Below are positions 26,574 through 34,995 of a stretch of DNA of 64,000 nt, piece after piece. Position 1 is the first letter of the stretch. Each line of letters starts with the position of its first letter. The notes under the pieces are model-generated. The model saw nothing but the letters and a program-made list of their open reading frames with translations, made no database searches and was not told where the DNA came from. The translations under genes were made by a program, and so were the position numbers. Origin of the DNA: Hymenobacter cheonanensis (lineage in GTDB: Bacteria; Bacteroidota; Bacteroidia; Cytophagales; Hymenobacteraceae); the NCBI RefSeq assembly GCF_030581075.1, contig NZ_JAUQSW010000006.1:62001-126000 (forward strand), in the 5' to 3' direction.

Positions 26574-27914
26574 CTATCCAAACCGCAGCTGCGCCGCCAG
26601 CACGTGCTTGCACAGCCCGCGCTGGCCCTGGTGCGCGGTAAACCACTGGCAGGTGCAGCGCGGGGGCTCGGGGCCGCCCACCAGCACGGTGTGCCACAGG
26701 TCGGTGCCGCGCACGCGGGCCTCGGTGCGGCCGCCGGGGCCGACGCCCACCAGCTGCACCTCGTCGGGGGCGGCGAGCAGGGCGCGGGCATTTTTGAGGC
26801 GCGGGTTGAGCTGCAAAATGCGGTCGGTGCGGAAGGGCAGGCGACGGTAGAAATACTGATTCTCCGTGAGGTCGAAGCCCAGCAGCCCCATGGCCGAGAG
26901 GCTGGCGCAGAGCCGCGCCACGGTGCCAGGGGCCAGGTCGTGTGCCAGCCCGAAGAGCGTCGGGTTAAAGGCTTCGTTGGCCTGAAATAAATGGTTAGCG
27001 CCGCTCAGCCACTCGGCGGGCAGCTCATCGAGCAGCTCGCCTAGCTGCGTGCCCTCACCCGAAAAGCCCCGGCTAGCCCCCGCCGACAGCGCCAGCAGAA
27101 ACTCGTGGCCGCCGCCCAGCTCCAGCACCACGGCGCTGGCCTGGCCATCGGGGGTGGCATACACGCGGGCGGCCTGGGCTAGCGGCAGCAGGCCCTCGAG
27201 CAGGCGCAGGCGGTGCGCGCCACCCACCCGCACGGCCCCCGGCCCGCCCACCGGCCCAAAGCTGGGCCGCGCCCCGCGCAGCGACAGAAAGGTATCGGCC
27301 TTGGCCGCGCCGGCTGGCAGGCTGTGCAGCAATTGGGCGGCCTGCGGGCGACTGAGGCGCAGCACCTGCTCCATCTGGGCGAGGTAGCCCTGGGCAGCGG
27401 TGAGGCCCTTGAGCCAGCGCAGCGGCAGGGCCACCTTGCGCTCGGTCACGGTGCCGGCGGCGCGCTCTAGTGTCACGGCCTGCTGGCCCACGGTGAGGCC
27501 CACCGGCTCGTGGCGGCCGATGCGGGCTAGCGCGTTCACCATCGGCTCGTTGAAATCGACGTTGGTGGTGCCGCTGGCCACCAGCTCGCCGTCGAGGGCG
27601 GCGGGGCCCAGGTCGAGGCGGGCATACACGCCGTTGCACGACGAAAAGGCCTCGAAGCGCAGCCGCTCCGCGCCGGCCGTCACAATGGGGTCGCGCAGCA
27701 CTGCGCCCAGCGGCACGAAGCGGGCAGCCACCACTTTGGCTAACGTGGTTAGTGCGCGGGCCGTCAGCCACGAATCGCGCAGCTGGCCCCGAAAAAAGCA
27801 GGCCGCGCCGCCGCTGGGCGCGTGCTCGGCATAGGCGGCGAGTTGCAGGGCGTGGCCCGCTGGCGTAGCAGCCAGGGCCGAAGGCTGGGCGTAGGCGTAA
27901 GTGAGGTCGGACAT
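26574..27914 (-). CDS. SWIM zinc-finger protein
   Basis: A 446-residue protein. Its C-terminus has PRCTCQWFTAHQGQRGLCKH, the CxC...CxH SWIM zinc finger (about residues 420-440), a predicted DNA- or protein-binding module. The rest, including LTYAYAQPSALAATPAGHAL and GEVTERKVALPLRWLKG-like parts, is a family-specific extension. SWIM proteins of this type are found with MoxR AAA, VWA and DUF56xx partners in many bacteria; here only the DUF6493-like partner is present. It is the first gene of the pair, with an AT palindrome upstream (27970-28003). Confidence 0.85.
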   Translation of the reverse strand: MSDLTYAYAQPSALAATPAGHALQLAAYAEHAPSGGAACFFRGQLRDSWLTARALTTLAKVVAARFVPLGAVLRDPIVTAGAERLRFEAFSSCNGVYARLDLGPAALDGELVASGTTNVDFNEPMVNALARIGRHEPVGLTVGQQAVTLERAAGTVTERKVALPLRWLKGLTAAQGYLAQMEQVLRLSRPQAAQLLHSLPAGAAKADTFLSLRGARPSFGPVGGPGAVRVGGAHRLRLLEGLLPLAQAARVYATPDGQASAVVLELGGGHEFLLALSAGASRGFSGEGTQLGELLDELPAEWLSGANHLFQANEAFNPTLFGLAHDLAPGTVARLCASLSAMGLLGFDLTENQYFYRRLPFRTDRILQLNPRLKNARALLAAPDEVQLVGVGPGGRTEARVRGTDLWHTVLVGGPEPPRCTCQWFTAHQGQRGLCKHVLAAQLRFG

Positions 27915-27969
27915 CGGGAAGACTGGCTAGGTGGCTTGACGATGACAAAGGTGAAGCGGAAACTTTGAA

Positions 27970-28003
27970 TTTGCTAAAATTATTGGCAAATATTTTTAGC
28001 AAA
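27970..28003. promoter_or_regulatory. AT-rich inverted repeat upstream of SWIM gene
   Basis: TTTGCTAAAA (27970-27979) and TTTTAGCAAA (27994-28003) are perfect reverse complements with a 14-base spacer, about 55 bases before the SWIM start. In GC-rich DNA this stands out as a possible dimeric-regulator site or RNA hairpin. No regulator was identified. Confidence 0.45.
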
Positions 28004-28193
28004 AACTAATTTGGTAGCAGCAGGTGCCGGGTGTGCTAGCTGCTTGTGCTGGCTCGCATTCAATGCTAGCTCAGGGTCAATGCCCGGATACCGCGGGCGC
28101 TGTGAGTCCGCGCAACAGCCCTTTCAGAAGCTAACCGTCGCACACGTTCCTGGTCAGCATTACTCGGTATAGAAACTGTTTAGGAAGTAGGTG

Positions 28194-28306
28194 TTTCGTC
28201 ATGCTGAGCGCAGCGCAGTCGAAGCATCTCTACCTCACGGTTGAACGGTTTGGATGAAGCGGCCAGGATGCTTCGACTGCGCTGCGCTCCGCTCAGCATG
28301 ACGAAA
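28194..28306. repeat. REP-like inverted repeat, copy 4
   Basis: Arms 28194-28228 and 28267-28306 are reverse complements except for a 5-base insertion (GGAGC) in the right arm. They carry TTTCGTCATGCTGAGCG and the GAAGCATC core. The insertion suggests the arms drift by slippage. Confidence 0.85.
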
Positions 28307-28390
28307 TGCTTGTTTTCTCGACTTTCTACACAGCTTCATAGTCAACGCCGCCGGCCTTGCAAGCACGGACAAGTATCGACCGTAGTACCG

Positions 28391-28771
28391 CTACGCCGCC
28401 GCTGGCCGGGCCCGGTAATGCTCCACAACGAGCACCAGCGCGGCCCCCAGGGTGTAAGCCAGCAGATCGGCCCACGCAAACTGGCTGCCCAGCAGCAGCC
28501 GTGCCAGCCGCGCGTGCTGCCAGCCCAGCCAGGCCAGCAGGTGCAGCGCCTGCCCCACTTCGATGGCGTAGGAAATCAGCAGCGCCACGCCCACGGCAAC
28601 CCCGGCCGGCGCCCGCCACCGGGTTTTCAATAGGCAGTAAACCAGGATGGTAGCCAGCGTATCGCCGACGTAGGGGCGCACGAGGCCGTCGTGCACAAAG
28701 CGGGCGATAAAAAGCTCCAGGGCCAGCAGGCCGGCGGCGAGCAGGCCGTAGGAGCGGTTGAAAGCGGCCAT
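28391..28771 (-). CDS. DUF2809 membrane protein
   Basis: A 126-residue protein with four membrane segments. GLVRPYVGDTLATILVYCLL is the DUF2809 hallmark, followed by VGVALLISYAIEVGQALHLL and GSQFAWADLLAYTLGAALVL. The family is of unknown function and fits the size of small membrane sensors or enzymes. It begins four bases after the stop of the oxygenase-like gene, so the two are probably translationally coupled. Confidence 0.85.
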   Translation of the reverse strand: MAAFNRSYGLLAAGLLALELFIARFVHDGLVRPYVGDTLATILVYCLLKTRWRAPAGVAVGVALLISYAIEVGQALHLLAWLGWQHARLARLLLGSQFAWADLLAYTLGAALVLVVEHYRARPAAA

Positions 28772-28774
28772 TGC

Positions 28775-29623
28775 TCAGCGCCGGGCTGCGTGGTGAGCGT
28801 AGTGGGCATGGGGGCACCTGGCCAGCCCGTTGGCCGCCGGCCTGGCTGCCTTGGTATAGGCCGCCGGCACCTCGTCGAGTGCCCGAATGCGGGCCGCGTA
28901 CTCGGTGGGCAGCAGCCTGTTTTTCAGCCACTGGCTAAGGGCTAGCTGCTTGGTGGCGCCGTAAAAGCCGACGGCCGGGCGCAGCCACGCGCCGCGGCCC
29001 AGGCCCAGCTGCCGGCGCACGGTGGGCGGGCACACCAGGCCCTGCACGCCGCGCAGCAGCGCGTAGCGCGGGCCGCCCAGGTGTTTTTTGTATTGCTTGT
29101 AAAGGTCAATAGAGCAGCCGCTTAGCGCCAGGTTGTGGGCCAGGTGCCGGGCGCGGTCGGCCTGCCAGGCGGCGAAGGTGGTGGGCAGGTCGGGGATGCC
29201 CAGGCGCCGGCCCACCCGGCAAAACACGTCGGTTATCTCCGTGCACTCGGCCAGGGTAAGGGGCCGCTCCAATAGTTCAAACGCCCGGATGGAATAGGCA
29301 ATGAGCAGGTACAGCACGTCGCGGTAGGCCCAGTCCGGAATGCGCTGGCCCCGGCTAGCCTCCACCGCGCCGTGGATGGCGGCAATGGTGTCGATGGCCT
29401 TTTCGGCCCCCGCGCGGTCGGCAAACACGATGCGCCGGGCGTAGTCCACGGTCGAGAAAAGCCGCCCTAGCGGGTCGGCCGGCAGCCGCCCGGTGAAGTA
29501 GAGCCAGTCCACGGCCTTATTAAGCGCAAACTCGGCCGCCGCGCCGGCAAAGATGAAAAGCACCGTATCGGAAGTGCCCCATATGCGGCGCACGATGGAG
29601 CCAGGGGCCACAAAAGTTTCCAT
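28775..29623 (-). CDS. MpaB/rubber-oxygenase-like protein (DUF2236)
   Basis: A 282-residue protein of the oxygenase MpaB/B'/latex-clearing family. The DUF2236 pattern is visible: GTSDTVLFIFAGAAAEFALN, RLPADPLGRLFSTVDYARRI and EKAIDTIAAIHGAVEASRGQ, with the conserved histidine in AIHG, then IAYSIRAFELLERPLTLAEC. Members are heme oxygenases or proteins of unknown role; the activity here is not known. Start: METFVAPGSIVRRIWG at 29623 is chosen over 29662 because the longer form has a polar extension. It is the first gene of a coupled pair with DUF2809. Confidence 0.75.
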   Translation of the reverse strand: METFVAPGSIVRRIWGTSDTVLFIFAGAAAEFALNKAVDWLYFTGRLPADPLGRLFSTVDYARRIVFADRAGAEKAIDTIAAIHGAVEASRGQRIPDWAYRDVLYLLIAYSIRAFELLERPLTLAECTEITDVFCRVGRRLGIPDLPTTFAAWQADRARHLAHNLALSGCSIDLYKQYKKHLGGPRYALLRGVQGLVCPPTVRRQLGLGRGAWLRPAVGFYGATKQLALSQWLKNRLLPTEYAARIRALDEVPAAYTKAARPAANGLARCPHAHYAHHAARR

Positions 29624-29964
29624 AAGTTGAGCGAACAGTGAGTGGCTGCGCCAGGTGCCCACCAGGGCGAATGAGCTTTGCGTTTGATTTTACTTTGAAA
29701 TACAAAGTTAGTAAATAAAGCAGGTTTTTCAACCAGGAGGCCAGGTAAGTTGACTTAAAAAGAACGTAGCTCGGGGGGCTTTGCACCCTGCGGCGCTTGC
29801 CGGGATGCAAGCGCACGAGGCACGAATGACAGCGTGGAGGCCGTTGTGCAACTACCAGCGCCTGCCAGGTAGCTAGGCAGTAGTCGGCGCCTATTTCAGC
29901 AAAATGAGTTGTCGAAACAACCTTTGTACTGCGCCGGGCGCCTTTAGGGAGCTTACCTGAATAT
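29624..29964. other. Divergent intergenic region before TonB receptor
   Basis: About 340 bases with no supported gene. The only signal seen is the TonB receptor promoter at 29894-29926. Confidence 0.45.
29894..29926 (+). promoter_or_regulatory. Possible promoter of the TonB receptor
   Basis: TTTC (29894-29897), then 21 bases, then AACCTTTG (29919-29926). Both elements have one mismatch to the Bacteroidota consensus, but the spacing is right. The start codon is at 29965. Confidence 0.35.
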
Positions 29965-32547
29965 ATGGCACCTAAAAAACTGCGCGCTAGCCTGTTGGGA
30001 ATGTTGGCTCTGGGCTATACCGGCGTATTGGCCCAAGCCAGCCAGCTGCCCGCCTGGGCGGCGCCCGCCGCAACGGTGCCCCAGGGCGTGGGGCGGCTGC
30101 TGGGCACAACCATCAGCGCGGCCACGGGGCAGCCCCTGGCTTATGCCACGGTAGCGGTGCTCAACGCCGCGAGCCAGCCCGTGGGCGGGGCGGTGGGAGG
30201 CGAAGATGGCCGCTTTGTATTGCCGGGCCTGGCGCCGGGCACCTACACCGTGCGGGTGAGTTTGCTGGGCTACCAGGAGCTGCTGCGCCCCGGCGTGGTG
30301 GTGCCAGCCAGTGGGGGCGAGGTGCCGCTAGGGGTGCTACCGCTCACGGCCGCCGCGCAAAAGCTGGGCGAAGTGGTGGTAACGGCCCGCAAGCCGCTAA
30401 TTGAGGAACTGGTAGACCGCACGGTGTACCACGCCGAGAACGACGAAACCACCCGCGGCGGCGACGCCACCGACGTGCTGCGCCGGGTGCCGCTGCTGAG
30501 CCTCGACCTGGATGGCAACGTGCGCGTGCGCGGCAGCCAGAACATCAAGGTGCTCATCAACAACAAGCCCAGCACCATCACGGCCAACAGCGTGGCCGAT
30601 GGCCTGCGCCAACTGCCGGCCGACCAGATTAGGCGGGTCGAGGTCATCACCGCGCCTTCGGCCAAGTACGACGCCGAGGGCTCGGGCGGCATTATCAACA
30701 TCGTGACGAAGGGCAACGCCCTGCACGGCGGCCAGCTAGCCCTCGATGGCAGCGGCGGCACCCGCTCGGGTACCCTCAACCTGAGCGGCAACTACCGCAC
30801 CGGCCGCATGGGCTTTGCGCTGGGCGGCTTTGGCCGGGCGGGCTACAACACGCCGGGCAGCTTCACCAACGAGCAGCTGACTACCACCCCCGCCACCGGC
30901 GCCCAAACCCGCACCACGCAGGCCGCCGACACGCGCCAAAACCAGCTCTTTGGGCGCTACACGTTGGGCTGGGACTTCGATATCAACGCGCACCAGGGGC
31001 TAGCCGCCTCGCTGACCTACGGCACCCGCAACGCCACCACCTACCAGGATGCGCTGGCCACCGCTACCACCGAGCTAGCCACGGGCCGCACCAGCAGCTC
31101 GGTGCGCAACGTGCAGCTCACCGACGACTCGGGCACCATCGATGCCAGCCTTGCCTACACCCATACCTATGAGGTGCCGCAGCGCGAGCTGAGCGCGCTG
31201 GCCCTCTACAGCCGCAACAACCGCACGTATGCCTTCATGAACGATACCTACGCCGCCTCCGACGCCAGCCAGCTAGGCCGCTCCGGCAACGACAACCCCA
31301 GCGCCAACCAGGAGCTAACTGCTCAGCTCGACTACCAAACGCCCATCGGCGCGCGCCAGCTGCTGGAAGTAGGGGTGAAGGATATTCAGCGCCGCGTGCG
31401 CAGCGACTACCGCTACTACGGCCAGGTAGCTGCCGTTCAGGCTGCTAACTCCTTCACGTACCGGCAGCAGGTGGCCGCCGCTTACGCGGCGTATACCCTG
31501 AGCCTGCCCCACGGCTTTACCCTGAAACCGGGGGTACGCTACGAGTATACGGCCCTCGCCGCCGAGCTGGGCACCGGCCCGGTGGGGGATATTCCGAATT
31601 ACGGCCTGCTGGTGCCCAGCGTGAACGTGCTGCACAAGCTCAACAATGGCAACGTGCTGAAACTGGCCTACAACCGACGCATCCAGCGCCCCTCGCTGCA
31701 ATTTCTTAATCCCAACCTGCAGGCCGCTAACCCCCTGATTCAGACCCAGGGCAACCCCGCGCTGCGCCCCGAATACACCAATAACTACGAGCTGGGCTAC
31801 GGCACGCTGCTAGGGCCGGCCAACCTCAATTTCTCGGTTTTCGCCCGCAATACTACCGGCGCTATCCAGAGTGTGCGCACCCCGCTGCGCGATGCGGCTT
31901 ACCCCGGCGCGGTGCGCATCGACTACCTGAATATTGGCCAGGAAAATGCCTGCGGCGGCAGCGCTTTTTTCAGCCTCGACGTGGGCAACAAGCTCAGCCT
32001 CAGCGGCGGGCTCGACGCCTACTATGCCGTGCTGCAAAATAATGTGCCCGACCCCAACTACGCCGCCCGCAACGCGGGCTGGGTGCTGGGCGGCCGCCTC
32101 TACGGCAGCTACGCCCTGCCCAAGGGCTGGAACGTGCAGCTATTCAGCTTCTACCGGGGCCAGCAGGTGCAGCTGCAAGGCAGCCAAAGCAGCTTCGCGG
32201 TGTACAGCATGAGCCTGAAGCACGATGTGGCGGGCAAGAAAGGCAGCCTGGGCCTGGGGGCCGAAAACTTTTTTTCGCCCACCAACGCCGTGCGCAGCGA
32301 CATCGCTAGCCCCCTGCTCAGCCAGCAAAGCACTACCGTGCAGCACCTCACGAGCTTCAAGGTGTATTTCAGCTATCGCCTCGGCCAGCTCACCGCCGAG
32401 CCCCGCCCGCACAAAAACGTGAAGAACGACGACCTCAAAACCGACGAAAACGGCGGCGGCAGCCAGGGCAATAGTGCTACGCCGTCGGCTACGCGCCCCG
32501 CGCCGCCGGCACCTGCCACTCCGGCGCCGCCGGCGCCCAAGCCGTAG
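29965..32547 (+). CDS. TonB-dependent receptor, outer-membrane beta-barrel family
   Basis: An 860-residue receptor. A signal peptide (MAPKKLRASLLGMLALGY and on) precedes a carboxypeptidase-regulatory domain (GTTISAATGQPLAYATVAVL, GRFVLPGLAPGTYTVRVSLL). Then come the plug (KLGEVVVTARKPLIEELVDR, IRRVEVITAPSAKYDAEGSG) and a barrel of the OMP_b-brl_3 family. It ends in a proline- and alanine-rich tail (PAPPAPATPAPPAPKP), which is odd because barrels usually end in an aromatic residue. It is presumed to import a ligand with TonB-ExbBD energy; the ligand is unknown. No SusD-like partner lies beside it. Confidence 0.9.
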   Translation: MAPKKLRASLLGMLALGYTGVLAQASQLPAWAAPAATVPQGVGRLLGTTISAATGQPLAYATVAVLNAASQPVGGAVGGEDGRFVLPGLAPGTYTVRVSLLGYQELLRPGVVVPASGGEVPLGVLPLTAAAQKLGEVVVTARKPLIEELVDRTVYHAENDETTRGGDATDVLRRVPLLSLDLDGNVRVRGSQNIKVLINNKPSTITANSVADGLRQLPADQIRRVEVITAPSAKYDAEGSGGIINIVTKGNALHGGQLALDGSGGTRSGTLNLSGNYRTGRMGFALGGFGRAGYNTPGSFTNEQLTTTPATGAQTRTTQAADTRQNQLFGRYTLGWDFDINAHQGLAASLTYGTRNATTYQDALATATTELATGRTSSSVRNVQLTDDSGTIDASLAYTHTYEVPQRELSALALYSRNNRTYAFMNDTYAASDASQLGRSGNDNPSANQELTAQLDYQTPIGARQLLEVGVKDIQRRVRSDYRYYGQVAAVQAANSFTYRQQVAAAYAAYTLSLPHGFTLKPGVRYEYTALAAELGTGPVGDIPNYGLLVPSVNVLHKLNNGNVLKLAYNRRIQRPSLQFLNPNLQAANPLIQTQGNPALRPEYTNNYELGYGTLLGPANLNFSVFARNTTGAIQSVRTPLRDAAYPGAVRIDYLNIGQENACGGSAFFSLDVGNKLSLSGGLDAYYAVLQNNVPDPNYAARNAGWVLGGRLYGSYALPKGWNVQLFSFYRGQQVQLQGSQSSFAVYSMSLKHDVAGKKGSLGLGAENFFSPTNAVRSDIASPLLSQQSTTVQHLTSFKVYFSYRLGQLTAEPRPHKNVKNDDLKTDENGGGSQGNSATPSATRPAPPAPATPAPPAPKP

Positions 32548-32568
32548 GCGGGGCCAGCCCCGCCTACG
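32547..32568. terminator. Hairpin between convergent TonB receptor and MMPL genes
   Basis: TAGGCGGGG and CCCCGCCTA pair across a 3-4 base loop, starting at the receptor's stop. There is no long T-tract, so terminator function is by position. Confidence 0.4.
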
Positions 32569-32606
32569 GCAGCAAAAGTGGCTGGCTAGGCGGGCTACGG
32601 AGGCGA

Positions 32607-34928
32607 TTATTCCTTGCTCACTAGCGCGGGCACTGCCTCGGCGCCCGGCTGCTGGCGCTTGCGCCCATAAATGCCGAGTATCAGCAGCGGCAGCAGCGTA
32701 AGCTCGGCCACCACCCCAAACAGCAGCGTGAGGCCAATGAGCAGCCCCACGTAAAACGTGCCGTCGAACGACGAAAACAGCAGTGTGCCGAAGCCGCCCA
32801 CCAGAATGAGGGAGGTTACGATAACCGCCTGCCCGGCCAGGATATACGTGCGCCGCACCGCCTTAAACAGGTCCGGCTCGTGGCCCATTGTCAGGCGTAA
32901 CTTGCTGATGAAGTGAATGGTATCATCTACCGCAATGCCGAAGGCAATGGTGAAAATGATGCTCGTGCTCACCTTCATACTCACGCCGGCCAGCCCCATC
33001 ACGCCCGCCACTATCAGAATGGGCAACAGGTTGGGTACCAGAACCACCAGCGTCATGCGCACCGACTTGAACAGCAGCAGCACGATTACCGTAACCATCG
33101 CCACGTCAATGGCCATGCCCTGTATCATGTTCAGGGTCAGGTTCTCGTTGTTTTTATCGATGAGGTTGGACGAGCCGGTGAGGCGCGTGCGCAGCACCGT
33201 GGTGTCGATGCTGGTGCGCAGAAAGTGCCGCAGCGCGTCGTTCAGGGCATCGGCCCGGATGCTGCCCACGTCGACCATGCGGCCGGTGAGGCGGCCGGCG
33301 CTGCCGTCGGGCAGGGCCAGGGCCCGAAACTCGGGCCGCTTCCGAAACTGCCGCAACGGCCCGCGCAGCTGGGCTAGCCCGGCCGAGTCGGCGGGCAGGC
33401 GGTACTCGGCCAGCCCGCCGCCGTGCAGCGCCTGGTGCACGGTGCGCACCAGCGTGGCCGGCGAGGCCGAAAACCTGAGGCCGTAGGTAGTGGCCAGGTA
33501 GCGCTCCACTTTTTCCGTTTGGGCCAGCACGGCGGGGTCGAAAATAGCCCGCCCGCCGGCGGGCTTCAGTTCCAGCTCGAAGGGCCGCACGCCGGCAAAA
33601 TGGTCGTTGAAAAACGCAAAATCCTGGCGCACCGGGTCGTTTTTCGACAAGTCATCGAGCAGCGAGGAGTTGATGCGCACCCGTGTAGCTAGCCCGATGC
33701 TGGCCGCCAGAATGAGCCCGCTGAGTACAAAAATGAGCCGCCGCCGGCGCAGCACGCCCGCAAACAGGCGCCCGAGCACGCCATCCCAGTCGTGGCCGTG
33801 CTGGCGCGGCTGGCGCAGGGCGGGCTTGTTGAGCAGCACCAGCATGGCTGGCAACAGCGTGAAGCTCAGCAGAAAAGCCAGGATAACGGCGATGCCCGTA
33901 AACAGCCCGAAGTTGTGAATGGGCCGGATGGTGCTCGTCATCAGCGTAAAAAAGCCGATGCTCGTCGTCAGTGCCGACAGCCCCGAGCCGAAGCCCGATT
34001 CCTTGATGGTGGTGCGCAGGGCGTGCTTTTTGCCCGCGCCGTAGCCCAGCTCGCTCACGTAGCGGCTGATAATGTGGATGGTATCGGACATGCCCACCAC
34101 GAATAGCATGAGTGGCAGCAGGGCCGTCATCAGGTCGATGCTGATGCCGCAGGCGCCCATCACGCCCAGGCCCCACACGATGGCGCCCAGCACTACCACC
34201 AGCGGCAGCACCACGCCCCACCAGGTGCGAAACGTGAGCCACAACAGCCCCATTACCAATAAGAAAGACAGCGACATGAAAATTATCATCTCGCGCTGCA
34301 GGCGGTCGACGAACACCGACTGCGCCACTGCCTTGCCCGCAAAGTGCACCCTGGCCAGCGGCAGTCCGGCCCGCGCCAGGCCGGCGCGCAGCTCCGTCAG
34401 CAGCGAGTCGCCGGGCGGCTTCTTAAGGTCGGGCGTGGTTTGGATGACCAGTGCCACGGCCCGCGCATCGGGGCTGAAAACGTTGCCCACCAGGCCCGGC
34501 GTTTTATAAATCAGCGTCGAGTCGGCGGCGCGGCGGCCAGGGTTGGTGCGGTACTCACTGGGGTGCAGGTAGGGCAGGGTATAGGCCCCCAGCCCCTCCA
34601 CCACGGTCTGGCTGAGGGTGGTAGGGGAGGTGACGTGCAGCACGTTGCGCTGCCGCCGCGCCACCGCCGACACGCTAGCAACCTGCGCCAGGAAGGCGGG
34701 CGAAAACGCCGTTTGGCCCGGCCCGGCCTCCAGGGCCAGCAGCAGGTAGTCGTTGTCGTTGCCGTAGCGCCGGGTGTAGCCCTGGTAATAATCCAGGTCG
34801 GGGTCGCCGGCGGGGTAAAAGTCGTTGAAATTATAATTGAAGCGCAGCTGAGCGGCAAAGTAGCCGGCCAGCCCCGTGAGCAGGGCCAGCACCAGCAGCG
34901 TGAGGTAGGCAGTTCGGCGAAGCGACAT
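32607..34928 (-). CDS. RND/MMPL-family exporter
   Basis: A 773-residue transporter with two halves of six membrane segments. MSLRRTAYLTLLVLALLTGL is the first segment and sets the start at 34928. FNYNFNDFYPAGDPDLDYYQ opens the periplasmic domain. IDLMTALLPLMLFVVGMSDT and VSMKVSTSIIFTIAFGIAVD are the paired sixth- and tenth-helix motifs (GMSDT, GIAVDD). MMPL proteins of this type, such as HpnN, carry hydrophobic lipids; the cargo is unknown. It diverges from the next gene across a shared palindrome. Confidence 0.85.
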   Translation of the reverse strand: MSLRRTAYLTLLVLALLTGLAGYFAAQLRFNYNFNDFYPAGDPDLDYYQGYTRRYGNDNDYLLLALEAGPGQTAFSPAFLAQVASVSAVARRQRNVLHVTSPTTLSQTVVEGLGAYTLPYLHPSEYRTNPGRRAADSTLIYKTPGLVGNVFSPDARAVALVIQTTPDLKKPPGDSLLTELRAGLARAGLPLARVHFAGKAVAQSVFVDRLQREMIIFMSLSFLLVMGLLWLTFRTWWGVVLPLVVVLGAIVWGLGVMGACGISIDLMTALLPLMLFVVGMSDTIHIISRYVSELGYGAGKKHALRTTIKESGFGSGLSALTTSIGFFTLMTSTIRPIHNFGLFTGIAVILAFLLSFTLLPAMLVLLNKPALRQPRQHGHDWDGVLGRLFAGVLRRRRLIFVLSGLILAASIGLATRVRINSSLLDDLSKNDPVRQDFAFFNDHFAGVRPFELELKPAGGRAIFDPAVLAQTEKVERYLATTYGLRFSASPATLVRTVHQALHGGGLAEYRLPADSAGLAQLRGPLRQFRKRPEFRALALPDGSAGRLTGRMVDVGSIRADALNDALRHFLRTSIDTTVLRTRLTGSSNLIDKNNENLTLNMIQGMAIDVAMVTVIVLLLFKSVRMTLVVLVPNLLPILIVAGVMGLAGVSMKVSTSIIFTIAFGIAVDDTIHFISKLRLTMGHEPDLFKAVRRTYILAGQAVIVTSLILVGGFGTLLFSSFDGTFYVGLLIGLTLLFGVVAELTLLPLLILGIYGRKRQQPGAEAVPALVSKE

Positions 34929-34947
34929 GAAAACAATGGAGCCGCAA

Positions 34948-34985
34948 CGCGAACTTTGGAGCGCGGCCTCCTTACAAAGTTCGCG
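34948..34985. promoter_or_regulatory. Palindromic divergent promoter, MMPL/surface protein
   Basis: CGCGAACTTTG (34948-34958) and CAAAGTTCGCG (34975-34985) are perfect 11-base arms with a 16-base spacer. Each arm holds GAACTTTG, one mismatch from the -7 box, one per strand. Transcription would thus start inside the spacer in both directions (leaders of about 30 and 40 bases). The symmetry suggests joint control. Confidence 0.5.
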
Positions 34986-34995
34986 GCCTGCCTCA

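Larger units (their letters stand above)
27915..28390. other. Intergenic region with operator-like palindrome and repeat
   Basis: About 480 bases without a gene. It contains the 27970-28003 palindrome, AT-rich against the local GC level, and repeat copy 4 (28194-28306). The sequence between them shows nothing recognisable. Confidence 0.6.
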
